In this document: positions 1 to 9,907 of the stretch, one piece after another | How the letters are laid out: the number at the start of each line of letters is the position of its first letter | Numbering within the stretch: position 1 is the stretch's first letter | Assembly: GCA_010015675.1 (NCBI GenBank) | Contig: ML976988.1 | Span: forward strand, 1 to 32,851 | Direction of reading: 5' to 3' | Origin: Byssothecium circinans | Lineage: Eukaryota; Ascomycota; Dothideomycetes; Pleosporales; Massarinaceae | Length of the DNA: 32,851 nt | Translations under genes and position numbers: made by a program | Notes under the pieces: model-generated | What the model was told of the DNA's origin: nothing | The model's input: the letters and a program-made list of their open reading frames with translations, nothing else | Databases searched by the model: none

Positions 1-107
1 AGCGTAGAGCGATTAACACTATACTTGGCAGCAATTTTTCTGTAGGAGAAGTCCTCTCCATACTCTAGCAATTCTAGCTCTGCAAGCGCGTCGTCAATTG
101 GGGCCAT
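1..107 (-). CDS. Pogo/Fot1-type DDE transposase, N-terminal fragment cut by the window edge
   Basis: The reverse strand opens with ATG at 107-105 and stays open to the window edge, giving about 35 residues. They begin MAPIDDALAELELLEYGEDF and continue with SYRKIAAKYSVNRSTL. This is the pipsqueak-type helix-turn-helix that starts fungal Tc1/mariner transposases of the Fot1/pogo group, where a short acidic leader is followed by a (Y/F)xxIAxxYxVxRSTL helix. In that family the HTH binds the element's terminal repeats and a downstream DDE domain cuts and joins DNA; that part lies outside the window, so I cannot say whether the element is intact. A candidate terminal repeat lies just upstream of the ATG, as expected for the right end of the element. 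Confidence 0.75.
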   Translation of the reverse strand, partial: MAPIDDALAELELLEYGEDFSYRKIAAKYSVNRST

Positions 108-158
108 ATTGGTGGAGTTATCGCGTGTTGAACTTTAGTCATTTTGATGAGGGTGGCT

Positions 159-195
159 CGTTACGCGAATCCGGGCGTTACGCGCACGGACACGT
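159..195. repeat. Probable terminal inverted repeat of the Fot1/pogo-type element
   Basis: About 50-90 bp upstream of the transposase ATG is a GC-rich block containing two copies of GTTACGCG (159-166 and 177-184) and ending in GCGCGCACGGACACGT-like sequence, directly followed by TA (196-197). Fot1-type elements end in repeats of this character and insert at TA. The other end lies outside the window, so the repeat pairing and the exact boundary are inferred. Confidence 0.4.
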
Positions 196-197
196 TA

Positions 198-440
198 CAT
201 ATATCCCCTCCATAGCTTATTTCCCTGTTCCCGCGTCAATTCGAACTTCGAAATCGCCTTCCCTCAACTCTGCTCACGGAAAGCCAACCCCTACTATACA
301 CTTCAAACGCTCTCCGAACCAAGGTATAATCTTACCGGACACTCCTTTAAAACACTGCTAGCTCTGACGGGATGCTCTAGCATAACCATTCCTAGACCGC
401 AACCATAAGCCCCGGTGTACAGCAACAGCCTTAGATAAGC
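198..440. other. Sequence between transposon end and gene relic; no gene seen
   Basis: No ATG-started reading frame here resembles a known protein. It would be host flanking DNA if the transposon ends near 195. An open frame covers most of the stretch but its composition does not look coding. Confidence 0.4.
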
Positions 441-735
441 ATCTTCGCCGGTCTCAAAGACAACAATCAGCAGATTAAACTCGTCGCTGATACGGACACA
501 TTCAAGAAGGGCGATGCGATTGTGATTGGAGGTTAGTCTAAGTGGGGAAAAGGGGAAGGTCCCTCCCCAGCTGTGAAAGGCTTGTACTATGATACTAGGG
601 CAAACACCGGGTGATCGGACACATGACGTATGATGGTTATGCTGCTTTCTTGGCCTCTCTCAAGGGCGCTTATACTACGGTCACTTTCTTCGTTGGGGTT
701 ACATTTAGTATTTGGCCTCTTTATAGTGCCACTTC
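441..735 (+). pseudogene. Relic of an unidentified protein-coding gene, frameshifted and interrupted
   Basis: From 441 one frame reads IFAGLKDNNQQIKLVADTDT, then FKKGDAIVIGG, a TAG stop at 534-536, then SKWGKGEGPSPAVKGLYYDT up to a TGA near 612. A different frame then reads TYDGYAAFLASLKGAYTTVT followed by FFVGVTFSIWPLYS (from about 626). Both parts have protein-like composition and join smoothly, but only across a stop and a frame change, and no start codon is present upstream in frame. I do not recognise the family. An unrecognised intron could explain the frame change, but not the in-frame TAG without a second event. The position beside a transposon end fits local decay. Confidence 0.35.
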
Positions 736-867
736 ATTCTTTGTCAATATTTGATACGGAAAATATACAGCTACATATACAAATTAATAAACCCTTGCTC
801 GACCTTAGAGGTTCCTTTTAAATAAGTCTCTTCCCACCTTCCTTTCCTTATGAGGCGTGAACGAATG

Positions 868-1946
868 TCAGTCACGTGCATCCTCCGCATAGAAAACAAG
901 GGCACGAACCTCCACACTCTCACGGCCCTCCATGTCATCAGCTGCCCATGGGTTCGGAAATGCCGTATGCGGAACACCTTTGAACATTAGTGACACCTAT
1001 GTAGGGGAGACAAAGTGATTCTAATTTACCTGTGTGACCGTTTGAGTCAGACTGCAACATGACCAGCCCCTCATCTGTGTTCTGGTTCGACAAGTAGTAG
1101 AACCTAAAACCGGAAGATGGATGCACCCAAAACGATTCGACTGGTCCTTCGGGATACACAATATCGCGGGCTTGCAAATCCCTGGCTGCGTCGACGGAGC
1201 TGTTATCGCAGATCGCCAGTGGCCAACTGCTCACCGGTCCCTTCAGCGGCTTCCAAATACTGTGGTGCGTCAGCCCGGCCAGAATACAGGTGCACAATCT
1301 TCATTGCACAAAATTGCCTTACTTGACGTATTGGTGTCGCTTGTGTTGAAACTCAGCCACCGTGTCCGGGTTCAATTGCGCTACGAGAGTCTTGGTAAAG
1401 GTTGGCGTCGTATCTGCGCGTCTGTTAATTTCTTTGGCAGGTTTTTGGAATGATTTTCGGCGTACCGATGTGTAATATAGTGACGGCTGTTGAAAATCGT
1501 ATGATTCTCCTGTGGAGATGGGAAACTGCGGGTGGCTCTTCCTAATCTGTAAATGGTGAGCTTGCACCATGCGCGTGAGGTGCGAAGCCGCTGAGGCTGC
1601 ATATCTGAAAATCAAAGATCTGCACTCTCTCCGCTCCAAGAAATTCTTTCAACGTCTCGGCGAGAGGCTTGAAGTAGGCATCCGTGAGGCATTCGCTTTG
1701 AGGGGTCTGGAAATCCTTCATCGACACAGGACTTATGTTGATCACCGCGAAGCCGTTCTTCTCGAGCGAGAATTCTTTTTCCCTGCCCCGGATGTCTTCC
1801 ACCTCGAGCCCTTCGCACTTCTCTGGTACGGCGTTGGTCTTGGGAATCTCTGCAGTGTCGAATTTGAGCTCATAGGGCTTCACTGAGTTCCATAACGTAT
1901 CACGCCGTAGTAGATACATGGAAGTGTTTTTCACGTGTTGAATCAT
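868..1946 (-). CDS. CmcJ/AsaB-like hydroxylase/desaturase family oxidoreductase, probably degenerate
   Basis: Proposed exons (reverse strand): 1946-1605, 1546-1485, 1421-1323, 1259-1030 and 977-868, together 280 aa, a normal size for this family of putative non-heme iron oxygenases (AsaB, CmcJ, so-called GA4 desaturase), often found in secondary metabolism. Matches include the YLLRRDTLWNSVKPY start, VEDIRGREKEFSLEKNGF, the join YVN-IWKPLKGPVSSWPLAICD, and the end VPHTAFPNPW...RESVEVRALVFY. The last two introns (1322-1260, 1029-978) are orthodox. The first (1604-1547) must start with AT instead of GT: CAG|ATATGC looks like a mutated CAG|GTATGC, and without splicing a TAG follows at once. The second needs the weak donor GTCACT at 1484, because the better GTACGC donor at 1465 breaks the frame. 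The expected HxD metal motif reads RAD. I infer a decaying copy. The start at 1946 was chosen because upstream frame has only a TTG at 2039. Confidence 0.7.
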
Positions 1947-2285
1947 TTTTTTCCAGAGAGGGTAGTTCGGTTGATAGTAGCTGAGCGGGAACTTTGGTGG
2001 AGATATAGAACATCTTGGGACACTCGGGACGTAAATCAATACGAACCAACCAATAATATTAGCGTTTTTCCCGGGGGTGTTGGTGTCTAAGAGCTATCCC
2101 TCAGTATTGCGCGCTGATTTAAAGCGGGGCATGGTTGCATAGGGGCGGGGTGATCAGGGCCATGAACTTTATGCAGCTGAATAGCGATTATACAACCCTC
2201 ATTCTTTCCAAAGCTGAACAGTATTGCAACATCTTGCTTAAAAATCCTTTCAGGGTAGTTTGGGTATCAAGTTAGGCATCAAGCA
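1947..2285. promoter_or_regulatory. Divergent intergenic region between the CmcJ/AsaB-like gene and the NLR gene
   Basis: This 339-bp stretch separates two genes transcribed away from each other, so it must hold both 5' regions. No clear TATA box, operator-like repeat or conserved coding sequence was seen. An open frame from an ATG at 2162 ends at a TAG at 2273 in the NLR frame and has no recognisable similarity. Confidence 0.35.
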
Positions 2286-5200
2286 ATGGCGGCAACTGGA
2301 GGGTTGGTATCTCATCTGGAGCTCGTACACCGAAGCAACGCACCTCAAAGCCTGTAACAGCACTACGTCCTCGTCCTAACTCGGAAACTTCCACTGAACT
2401 CCTTTACAGAGTCATTGCTATCTCAGGCGTTGGCCTGCCTCGACCACAGCGCTGGTGCAGTCCTTCCGAGACTTGGCTCAAGGCACTCCCGCCTGAATCG
2501 TTACCTCGACCAGCGATATACACGTTCAGGCACGGCGTTGAGAACGACGAGCAGAGAACCTGGGAAAACGTTATCAATCAAGGTGGAATACTTCTCGAGG
2601 ATATACTGCAGCTCAAGGATCAAGATGCTGAGGTAAGTTCAATATGCGCCCCATGCGTTCGGTGCATATAGCGACTAGAACCTGACATAAAATTGGGAAG
2701 TTGCGCTCATGCGCTGTTTTATTCATCGCCCACAGTCTCGGTGGCATAATTGTCAAAGAGGTGGGCTTCCATTTTTCCAAACGCTAAAACCCCACTTCTT
2801 ACAGATATAGACACTCTGCGCGGCATTTTCAGAGGCTGCTAGACTCCAGCCATTTCGCACTTCCATCGCTGGCGCAATTCTCATGGGGGTACCGCACTCC
2901 AGAGCCGAAGATAATTATGTATGGCAGCTCGCACAGTTTCTCCTATCACCGCGTGGGAAATCGAAAAAGGTCAAGGGCGTAGCGACATCAGGTCTCAAAC
3001 GACTGGCTTCATTATCAACTCAGTTCGAGCAAACTGCGAATAGCGTTCCGATTCTCTCAATTCATGAGACCGAGCCGACTACTATGAAGAAGTTCTTGAG
3101 CTCAAAAACGATGGTGTGAAGTACCCTTCTTTTTAGTAGTCCCCTTCACTGATTTGGACGATACAGCTGATCGGGTATGATGCGGTCACACTCGGCGCAA
3201 TTGAAGAAGAGGTCCTCCCCATCAACACAACCCATCACAACTTATGCAATATTGATGTCCGGGGTACCGCGTTTCCCGTAATCGAAGGATTCGTCAAAAG
3301 GAGTATAGCGAAAGTTAGGAGAAACATTGAGAGGCATGCGGATCAGTGTGAGTCAATCTCTTAGCAGACATGCGCTGTTATCTATTCTTTCTGATGTTCA
3401 ACTTTGACATTGAGAAGACTCTACGCCTCCAGTTCTCAATGAGCCTACCGTGATTGCTAGCCTCGGTACTGCTGTTGCATCAGTAAGCTTATCGGGGAGC
3501 GGTACCTCTACTGATAACAAAGGAACTCTTGGTACAAGCCAATCCCCGCCGGAACGTTTATCCTAGATTTCATACACCGTGCAAGACATTACAGCCACAA
3601 GAAGGGATCCATTCCTTCCTTGCTTTTCTGTTCCAGTGGCACAAAATACAGAGTTCTTTGGCAGCACCGATCTCGTTGATCTATTAGCAGACGTTCTATG
3701 CCAGGAAACACCCGAAGCCTCTTCGCTTATATCGTCGCCTTTTGGATTACCTTCCGAGCCTCGTGGCCTTCGAACCTTCGCTATTTGCGGGGCCGGTGGC
3801 GTCGGAAAATCCCAAACAGCCGCGCAATTCGTCCATGAGTACAGAGATCACTTCGATGCTGTATTCTGGCTACATGGAGAAGAGGACGTGATTTTGGAAG
3901 GGGAATTTGGTCACATTGCTGTACAATTAAACCTCGTTCCAGAAGCCTCTCAGGAAGCAAACAACCTGGTAATTGCAAGAGGTCGAGTCAAAGGTTGGCT
4001 TGCAAAACCGCTGAAGTCATACAATACCCATGGGAGGGCGACGGTGGAGGAAGCAACTTGGCTTCTTGTTTTCGACAATGTCGAGAACGCGGAGTCTTTG
4101 GTTGACTATTGGCCAGATGCTGGAAGTTGTGGTTCGATCCTTCTCACAAGCCGCGATCCACTCGCCCAATCTGACTGGTACCACGTGAGCCAGGGAGTCA
4201 CTTTGAAAGAGTTTGGTGTCACGGAGGCAACCTTATTCTTGCTGAAGAATACATGGAGGGAGAATGACGAAAATTCCAAAGCTCTTGCGCCAAGCGTGGT
4301 CAAACTGCTCGGATGTCACCCCCTTGCCCTTGTTCAGATGGCATCAGTCATTGTCAGGGAACAGCTATCTTACGATGACTTCGTCAAGCGCTATCAAGAG
4401 GAGGCTGAACATGCTGAACTATTCGAGCAAAGTTTCGTCTCCAAACAGAGACAACAAACCTCAAGCCACACCATCGCGTCTGTGTGGTCCCTCCACACTT
4501 TGAAGTTCGGGGCGGGCCTATTACACGCAATGTCCTTGTTCGATCCCGACGGCATTCAAGACGAACTTCTGGAAGCTGCTGTCGGCTTAGACGGCACGCA
4601 TGATTATCCTTTGACAACAACGAAGTATCAAAAGGCGCGCGGCGAGCTTCTTAACGCATCATTAATATCTAAGGATGCATCAGAACAAAAACTGTTGGTT
4701 CATCGTTTGACTCAAGATGCGGTCTGGGCAAGATTGGCTGACCCGAGGAACGATCATACCGAAGCCGTGGCGAGCTTCAACTCCGCTGTCGTCATACTTC
4801 TCAAAAGTTGGCCAAGGGCTGGCTATGCAGAGAGGCACAAAAAAGATAGATGGCATAAGTGCGAGGCCTATTCATCCCATACCTTGCGGTTGAGAACTAG
4901 GTTCGTGCGCGCATCGTCATCGCTGCAGAGGTCATTGAAGAACAATGTCCAGCTATCCGATTTGTTAAATGAACTTGGATGGTCAGTTGAATCGATCTTT
5001 GCTGTCAAACTCTGCTGAATTTACGAACAGGTATTTTCAAGAGCGAGCCAGGAATGAGGAAGCAAGCCAATGCTTCAAGATGTCACAGGAAGGTTTGTTG
5101 TCGATTCTTGCTACCGACAGCATATCAAGCACTCGTAGTCTTGATCCTGGACTTAAAGTAAAAGCGCAATTCTTGCTAGCCGAAACGCATCGTAACCTTG

Positions 5201-6109
5201 GCTGTTCCGCCGCCGAGCATGTCAAGCCTCAAGATGCAAAGTACCACTTCTCGGAATACAACAAACTCATGGTGGAAGAATTTAAGCCAAAGAGTCCCGG
5301 TGATGATTCTCGCCTGGCAATATCATACTTCGAACTGGCAACCTCTCACATCATGTTGGAGGAGTGGAATGAAGCCGAGAAGTGCACTGCTGCAGCACTG
5401 GAGGAGGCTGGAAAATTGACGGACCCGATCAAAGCCATCTACACCTGCTCTTTGCCGCAAATAAATCTCGCATTTGTCTACCTTCTCACTAATCGCGTCG
5501 GCGGAGCTGAGCAGCTCTTACTCAAAACGCTGAAGCAAAGGCAAGAAATATATGGGGCTAACGATCGAGTTTCTATGATGTGAGTTTCATAAATTGAGTA
5601 GCGCATATTCACTAACAAATCCAGCACCGGACGAGCATACCATGGCTTAGGCCTAGTAAAGGAAGCTCAAGGACTGTTAGACGAGAGCTATGAGTTCCAG
5701 TGTCGAGCTCTCGAGCACATGATCGAGACCGCAGGTCTCTATCATCATAGGACGGCCGACATGTACTTCAAAGTCGCCCAGCATCTCATTCGACTAGGAA
5801 AGAATGATGAGGCACTGTAAGTCTATCACACAAGTTTCTAGGCAGCTGCTCACACTCACATTGCCTAGCTCTAACCTCAACTCGGCCACAAAAACGTACA
5901 ACGATCAAGCATGCTACTGCGCGGAGCGGGGACGAGTGCTCTACTGGAAAGGGAGACTTGAATCCCTTCAACATGGCGCGGATCAGGCAGAATCGTCTTT
6001 CAAAGATGCATTGAAGCTATATAGAGAGGCTAGGCCGCAGGACAGAAGAAGTCTGGACGAGCTTCGGGAGGAGGACTTCGATCGCATCGTAACCTTTTGG
6101 TCCAGATGA
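2286..6109 (+). CDS. NOD-like receptor: SesB-type alpha/beta-hydrolase, NB-ARC and TPR domains
   Basis: Ten exons give 1098 aa: 2286-2353, 2410-2632, 2701-2760, 2811-3113, 3167-3347, 3418-3482, 3567-4981, 5031-5579, 5625-5816 and 5869-6109. The N-terminal alpha/beta-hydrolase has VIAISGVGLPRP, the nucleophile elbow AHSLGG (Ser109) and GAILMGVPH. NB-ARC follows: P-loop GAGGVGKS (about 375-382), Walker B-like WLLVFDNVEN, ILLTSRD and GCHPLAL. From about residue 770 come TPR-like helices (LLNELGWYFQERARNEEASQ; RLAISYFELATSHIMLEEWN). This is the layout of fungal NLRs, intracellular receptors linked to non-self recognition and regulated cell death, where the N-terminal domain is the effector and the C-terminal repeats sense. 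The TAG codons at 2808 and 3564 both fall inside introns with good acceptors. The first intron (2354-2409) has a CTAAC branch point and brings the good-context ATG at 2286 into frame. The TPRs are divergent from each other. Least certain: the GTGTGA donor at 3114. Confidence 0.85.
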
Positions 6110-6553
6110 GCCTGTATGTCTCTGGTGGTGAAGACATACATGCTCTGGAGGCTGCTTTTGCGATGATAGTTTTGGTAAAGTGACGGATCAACACTATGGC
6201 CACATTTTATTCCTTTCATATGATGTGCTCGTGTTACGCGGTTAATAATATATCCCACTTCCGCATTCATAAGCGCACAATCATCGTTCACGCCTCTCAG
6301 ATGGCTGCCTTTCGAATCCTCCCCCACCTTTTTTATTCGCCCTCCGTTCCGTGGGGGAATGTGAGGTTCGCCACAACATCATAGCTATGAATATCAGGCG
6401 TGATGTAGTTCTCTCGCAAGTCCTTTCATACGAAATCATATCCTTCTCCTGTAAACCAACCAGGGCACTTTTTCTCTAATGTGAACATTCTCTATTCGTA
6501 CTGAAGAGCACAACCACAACATCTGGCAACAGGAACAATTCCCAGAGATACAC
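6110..6553. other. Intergenic region between convergent gene ends
   Basis: The NLR gene and the RBR ligase gene end towards each other here, so the 444 bp should contain both 3' UTRs. AT-rich words such as TTAATAATATA (about 6240-6250) could serve in 3'-end formation. No further gene is seen. Confidence 0.4.
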
Positions 6554-9267
6554 CTACAGCCCAATTTCACCATGGGCTTTCCCCATATGCTCATACGTGA
6601 CCGCACTCGTCTTAAAAGTTTCCATGCAGAACCAGCAAATGTGAATTTTGCACGCCATACACTCCATATGATTGCACCCAAAGCTCTTCTCAATCGGAAC
6701 CCGACAACTCGGACAATCTCTAACATCATTCTCTTGTCTATACCTGGCAAACTCGCTCGTTCCATCGACGGCTGCTTTGCTAGCCGCACACGAGAGACCG
6801 TCGTGAGGAACCTGATTGCAACCAGTACAGATAGAAGTGAGGCAACCGTCACATGTGAAGATATGTGGATCGGAGCCTTTGGCGGACGGACGATAGCAGT
6901 GATCGCAGTCGGGTGTTGAGCAGTACTGGAAGTTATTTGGATGGCTTCTGATGTAGTTGGTGAATGAGCGTTGGAGTAGAGCTTCGTAGTCGTTGGACGT
7001 TAAAACACGTTCGAGCTCTTTGAGGCTCAGAGGATGGTTACAGTTCGCTGAGGCGCCGAGGCAAATGATTGGGAAGTCGCCGGTAGAGCTACATTGGGAT
7101 GACAGGCAGTCGCCACAGTAGATATGCCCACATTCGGTGGTGAAGGGATCCTCGGGTGGTGTCCAGCACACCGGGCATAGCTCGTCATCTTTTCTGTTCT
7201 CCAATGACAGTGCTGACATGTTCACTCCGGGATCAGTAGGAATGTATGTGAGCAGCTTCTCTTCGACTTCGACAGCGAGGCGCTCCGATCCTGTAACGAC
7301 TATGCATTTCGGTGTCGAAGTGATGTCCATTTTGACACAGTCTTTGCCGAACAGCTGTACCAAATGGCCAAATCCACCTCTGATAGCGATACTCAAAGCA
7401 TCTGAATCCAGCACGATTATCTTCGATCGTGCGTTCAGAGCTTCGACTTTCGCAGTCAAGATTTCTTGGGCTTTCTTGATGTTATCGGGATCTCCGTATA
7501 ATCGCAGCGCCATCTTCCGTCTATCCTGCACAACATAGACATTATGATCTCTCATGAGATTGTCCAGCAACGGCTTCGAATCGTCGTTGAAGAAGAACTG
7601 ACGGCAAACGCGTGTAGTCGCTATGGTGAAGACTTTGCCTGCTAGGAACTTCTCAATGGACGTCTTTGCTTGCGCAACGGAATCTTTGTTCTAAGTGAGA
7701 AGTTAAAAAGTTAGCGAAGGCTTTCATAGCGATTCAGAGATGCGTTTCATGTTCCCAGTATAACGCCCCGGATGCGTCCTTGTAAACAGAGCTCACGTAC
7801 CTGTCCGGAGACTCGTATCTGTGTATACAGCTTTGTAGGGTTATCGTAAACTTTGATATTGACAAAGCTTGTCTCTCGAACCTCTGCGGTCAACATTTCC
7901 AACTGCGGTCTGATAGCTTGTAGCACTCGCAGCGAAACGGAGAGCTTGATCGAAACGAGGTGTTGCAGCCGTAGCTTATCCTTCGATAGAGGGTCGGTTC
8001 TGTCATCGTTGAGCTCATTGACAGCTTTCCTTGCCGCCTCTATATCGACGAATTTTGCTGTGGCTTTCATCTTCGATCCATCACCCTGAGGAATGGCAGT
8101 GAACTCCAGAACCGTGCCACATCCTTCGAGCTTTTTCTTGACTTGTCTTTCGATTTCTTCTGCGGAGGAGCAATGAGAAGATGGACCCATGGTTATTTTC
8201 AGTGGTAGAAGGTTTTTCGGAAGGATTCGGTTCACCTCGTTATGCCGTGTTTCTGCCGTGAGGTTGCTGACAGTGACCGAGCCAGGTGAGTCTTGTCTCG
8301 CAAAAGTAAGTTGACGGCCATGAAGTTGAACAACTCTCTTCTTCATTTGTTTTACAAGGCTATTGGCTTCTCCGTTGGTGTCGTATCGCAGGTATGCGAT
8401 TCGAGAAGGCTGGTACCAAGTACAAGTAACTCCTGTGAGATGCAGTCGATTGGATCCCGCTGCTGATTCACCTCCAAGTTGAATGATGCTGACAAATATC
8501 TTTGATTGGTCAATGGCAAAGGTCGGACCTGTCGCTTGCAGAAATTCCTTTGCGAACGTAGGATTGTTGACTTTGACTTGCGCTGACTGAGGGGAAGTAG
8601 GTGACTTCGTGTGCAGCGTGACGGAAGCTGGAGATATATCAGGAAAGCCGTATGTTGCCATAACCCCGATTATATCCTCAACAGTCTTATGGCCAGGGAT
8701 GTTGGTCATTGAGACGATAGAAAAGTCGGATGGTAAGGAAAGCGAGGTGACGGCAGCGCCCGCATCGAATCGGACATCTGCTCCACCAATGCTCCTTGTG
8801 GAGTTGCTGCTATGGTTGCTGTGAGCAGATTCCTTGACGGAGTTTCGAACGTTTGGCGTAGGAGTAGACGTGCATTCCGAGGTCGTCATCGTCAGTACGC
8901 TCAAAGCTTCATCATTGGTAGGTCCTGATGCATGACTGTACGGACACGATGATCCTTTCGCGCAGGTATTTCGTAGGAAGAATTTACATACGGAAGGTAA
9001 CCGAGTGTTGCAGGCTGTTGGTGGAGCTAATTGTTCATGGCTGAAACGGCAAAATACTCCACTTCTACAAGTACCTTGGAGGAAGAAAATACAAGGTGAT
9101 GCCGTGGGTGTTGCAGCTGAACCGTTGTTTTTGGGATTGAATGGCCTCGCGGTGGCGTTCAGTGTTACATCAGACGGCAGCTTCTGAGCACTGGTTGCCG
9201 GGTGTTCGAATCTGCAGGTCTGACCCTTGTGGCAGCGTCCTTGCCGGAAAAAGGTGCACACAACCAT
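6554..9267 (-). CDS. CCCH zinc-finger and RBR-type E3 ubiquitin ligase
   Basis: Two exons, 9267-7801 and 7690-6554, give 867 aa; the 110-bp intron has a GTACGTGAG donor, a GCTAAC branch point and a CTTAG acceptor. Three CCCH fingers open the protein, with C-x7-C-x5-C-x3-H spacing (CTFFRQGRCHKGQTCRFEH; CIFFLQGTCRSGVFCRFSH; CKFFLRNTCAKGSSCPYSH). A middle part has RRM-like and KH-like segments. The C-terminal third is a RING-between-RING module: RING1 (CPVCWTPPEDPFTTECGHIY...), IBR (CSTPDCDHCY...CTGCNQVPHDGLSC) and Rcat (CPSCRVPIEKSFGCNHMEC...). In RBR ligases ubiquitin passes through a Cys in Rcat; the Cys of FGCNHM sits at that place. CCCH, RRM and KH parts suggest RNA binding, so an RNA-guided or RNP-linked ligase is plausible. 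The RBR part recalls the C-terminus of plant DEAH11/12 proteins, but there is no helicase here. Substrate unknown. Confidence 0.88.
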
Positions 9268-9907
9268 CGTTCTTCAGATTCTGTCGGCTTTCACTTAGAG
9301 GAGATGGCGAGCCTGGGGTTTTTTTTTTAACTTGAGGAAGAATTGTGTGAATCCTGAGTAGAGTGCGGGGAAGTTGGGAAGTATGCCTTCGGATTAGGCT
9401 CCAACGCGGCGCTACTGCTGTGCCACAGACAAAACAACTCCGCATGAGAACACTGAGCTCAATTACAACGTACGAGGCCTTTGCAAATATACGATCTTTT
9501 CCTGTCATTTTAACAAAGTACTCGGAAATATCCTTTCTCAGATTCCGAAGCCTCAGCATTAACCATTACCATATAGTACAAGTCGCATTCGTCGCATATG
9601 CATGCATCCCTTTTTACACAAGCAGCACAGCTTTTACAACTGCAGTAATTAACACAGCCCAAAGCTATGTATAACACTAATATCCAGGTTTTTACCACCG
9701 TACTCTTAGTGCTGGTAATTTTAGCCGTAGTTCCGCTAAATCCGAGATACTATAGGCTGCCGTACATTAGTCATCCTGGAAAACTCAGCTGTCACTGTGT
9801 TAGCTCTCCATAACGTCTACTCACTCGCATTCGAGGCTTCGCTTCTGCAGCTCAAGGAAAATCGGTAGATTGAGATAGAAAAATTGAAAAAATTGCTGTG
9901 CTAACAA
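9268..9907. promoter_or_regulatory. Intergenic region upstream of the RBR ligase gene
   Basis: These 640 bp lie between two reverse-strand genes. The part near 9268-9400 should be the ligase 5' UTR and promoter; it holds a run of ten T (about 9319-9328). The rest is AT-richer with no conserved reading frame. No tRNA-like B box was seen. Confidence 0.35.

Noticed and set aside
98..361. Open frame on the + strand starting MGPYWWSYRV
   Set aside because: It runs across the transposon end and has no protein-like composition; the reverse-strand transposase reading explains the first 107 bp.
1569..1886. Open + strand frame opposite the CmcJ/AsaB-like gene
   Set aside because: It is antisense to exon 1, which matches a known family; a shadow of codon bias.
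2162..2275. ORF in the NLR frame starting at ATG 2162
   Set aside because: It ends at TAG 2273 and could be joined only by a 21-bp intron; ATG 2286 with the CTAAC-containing intron 2354-2409 fits better.
4125..4145. GGTTCGATCC, a perfect tRNA B-box word
   Set aside because: It lies inside the NB-ARC coding exon and no A box or cloverleaf surrounds it.
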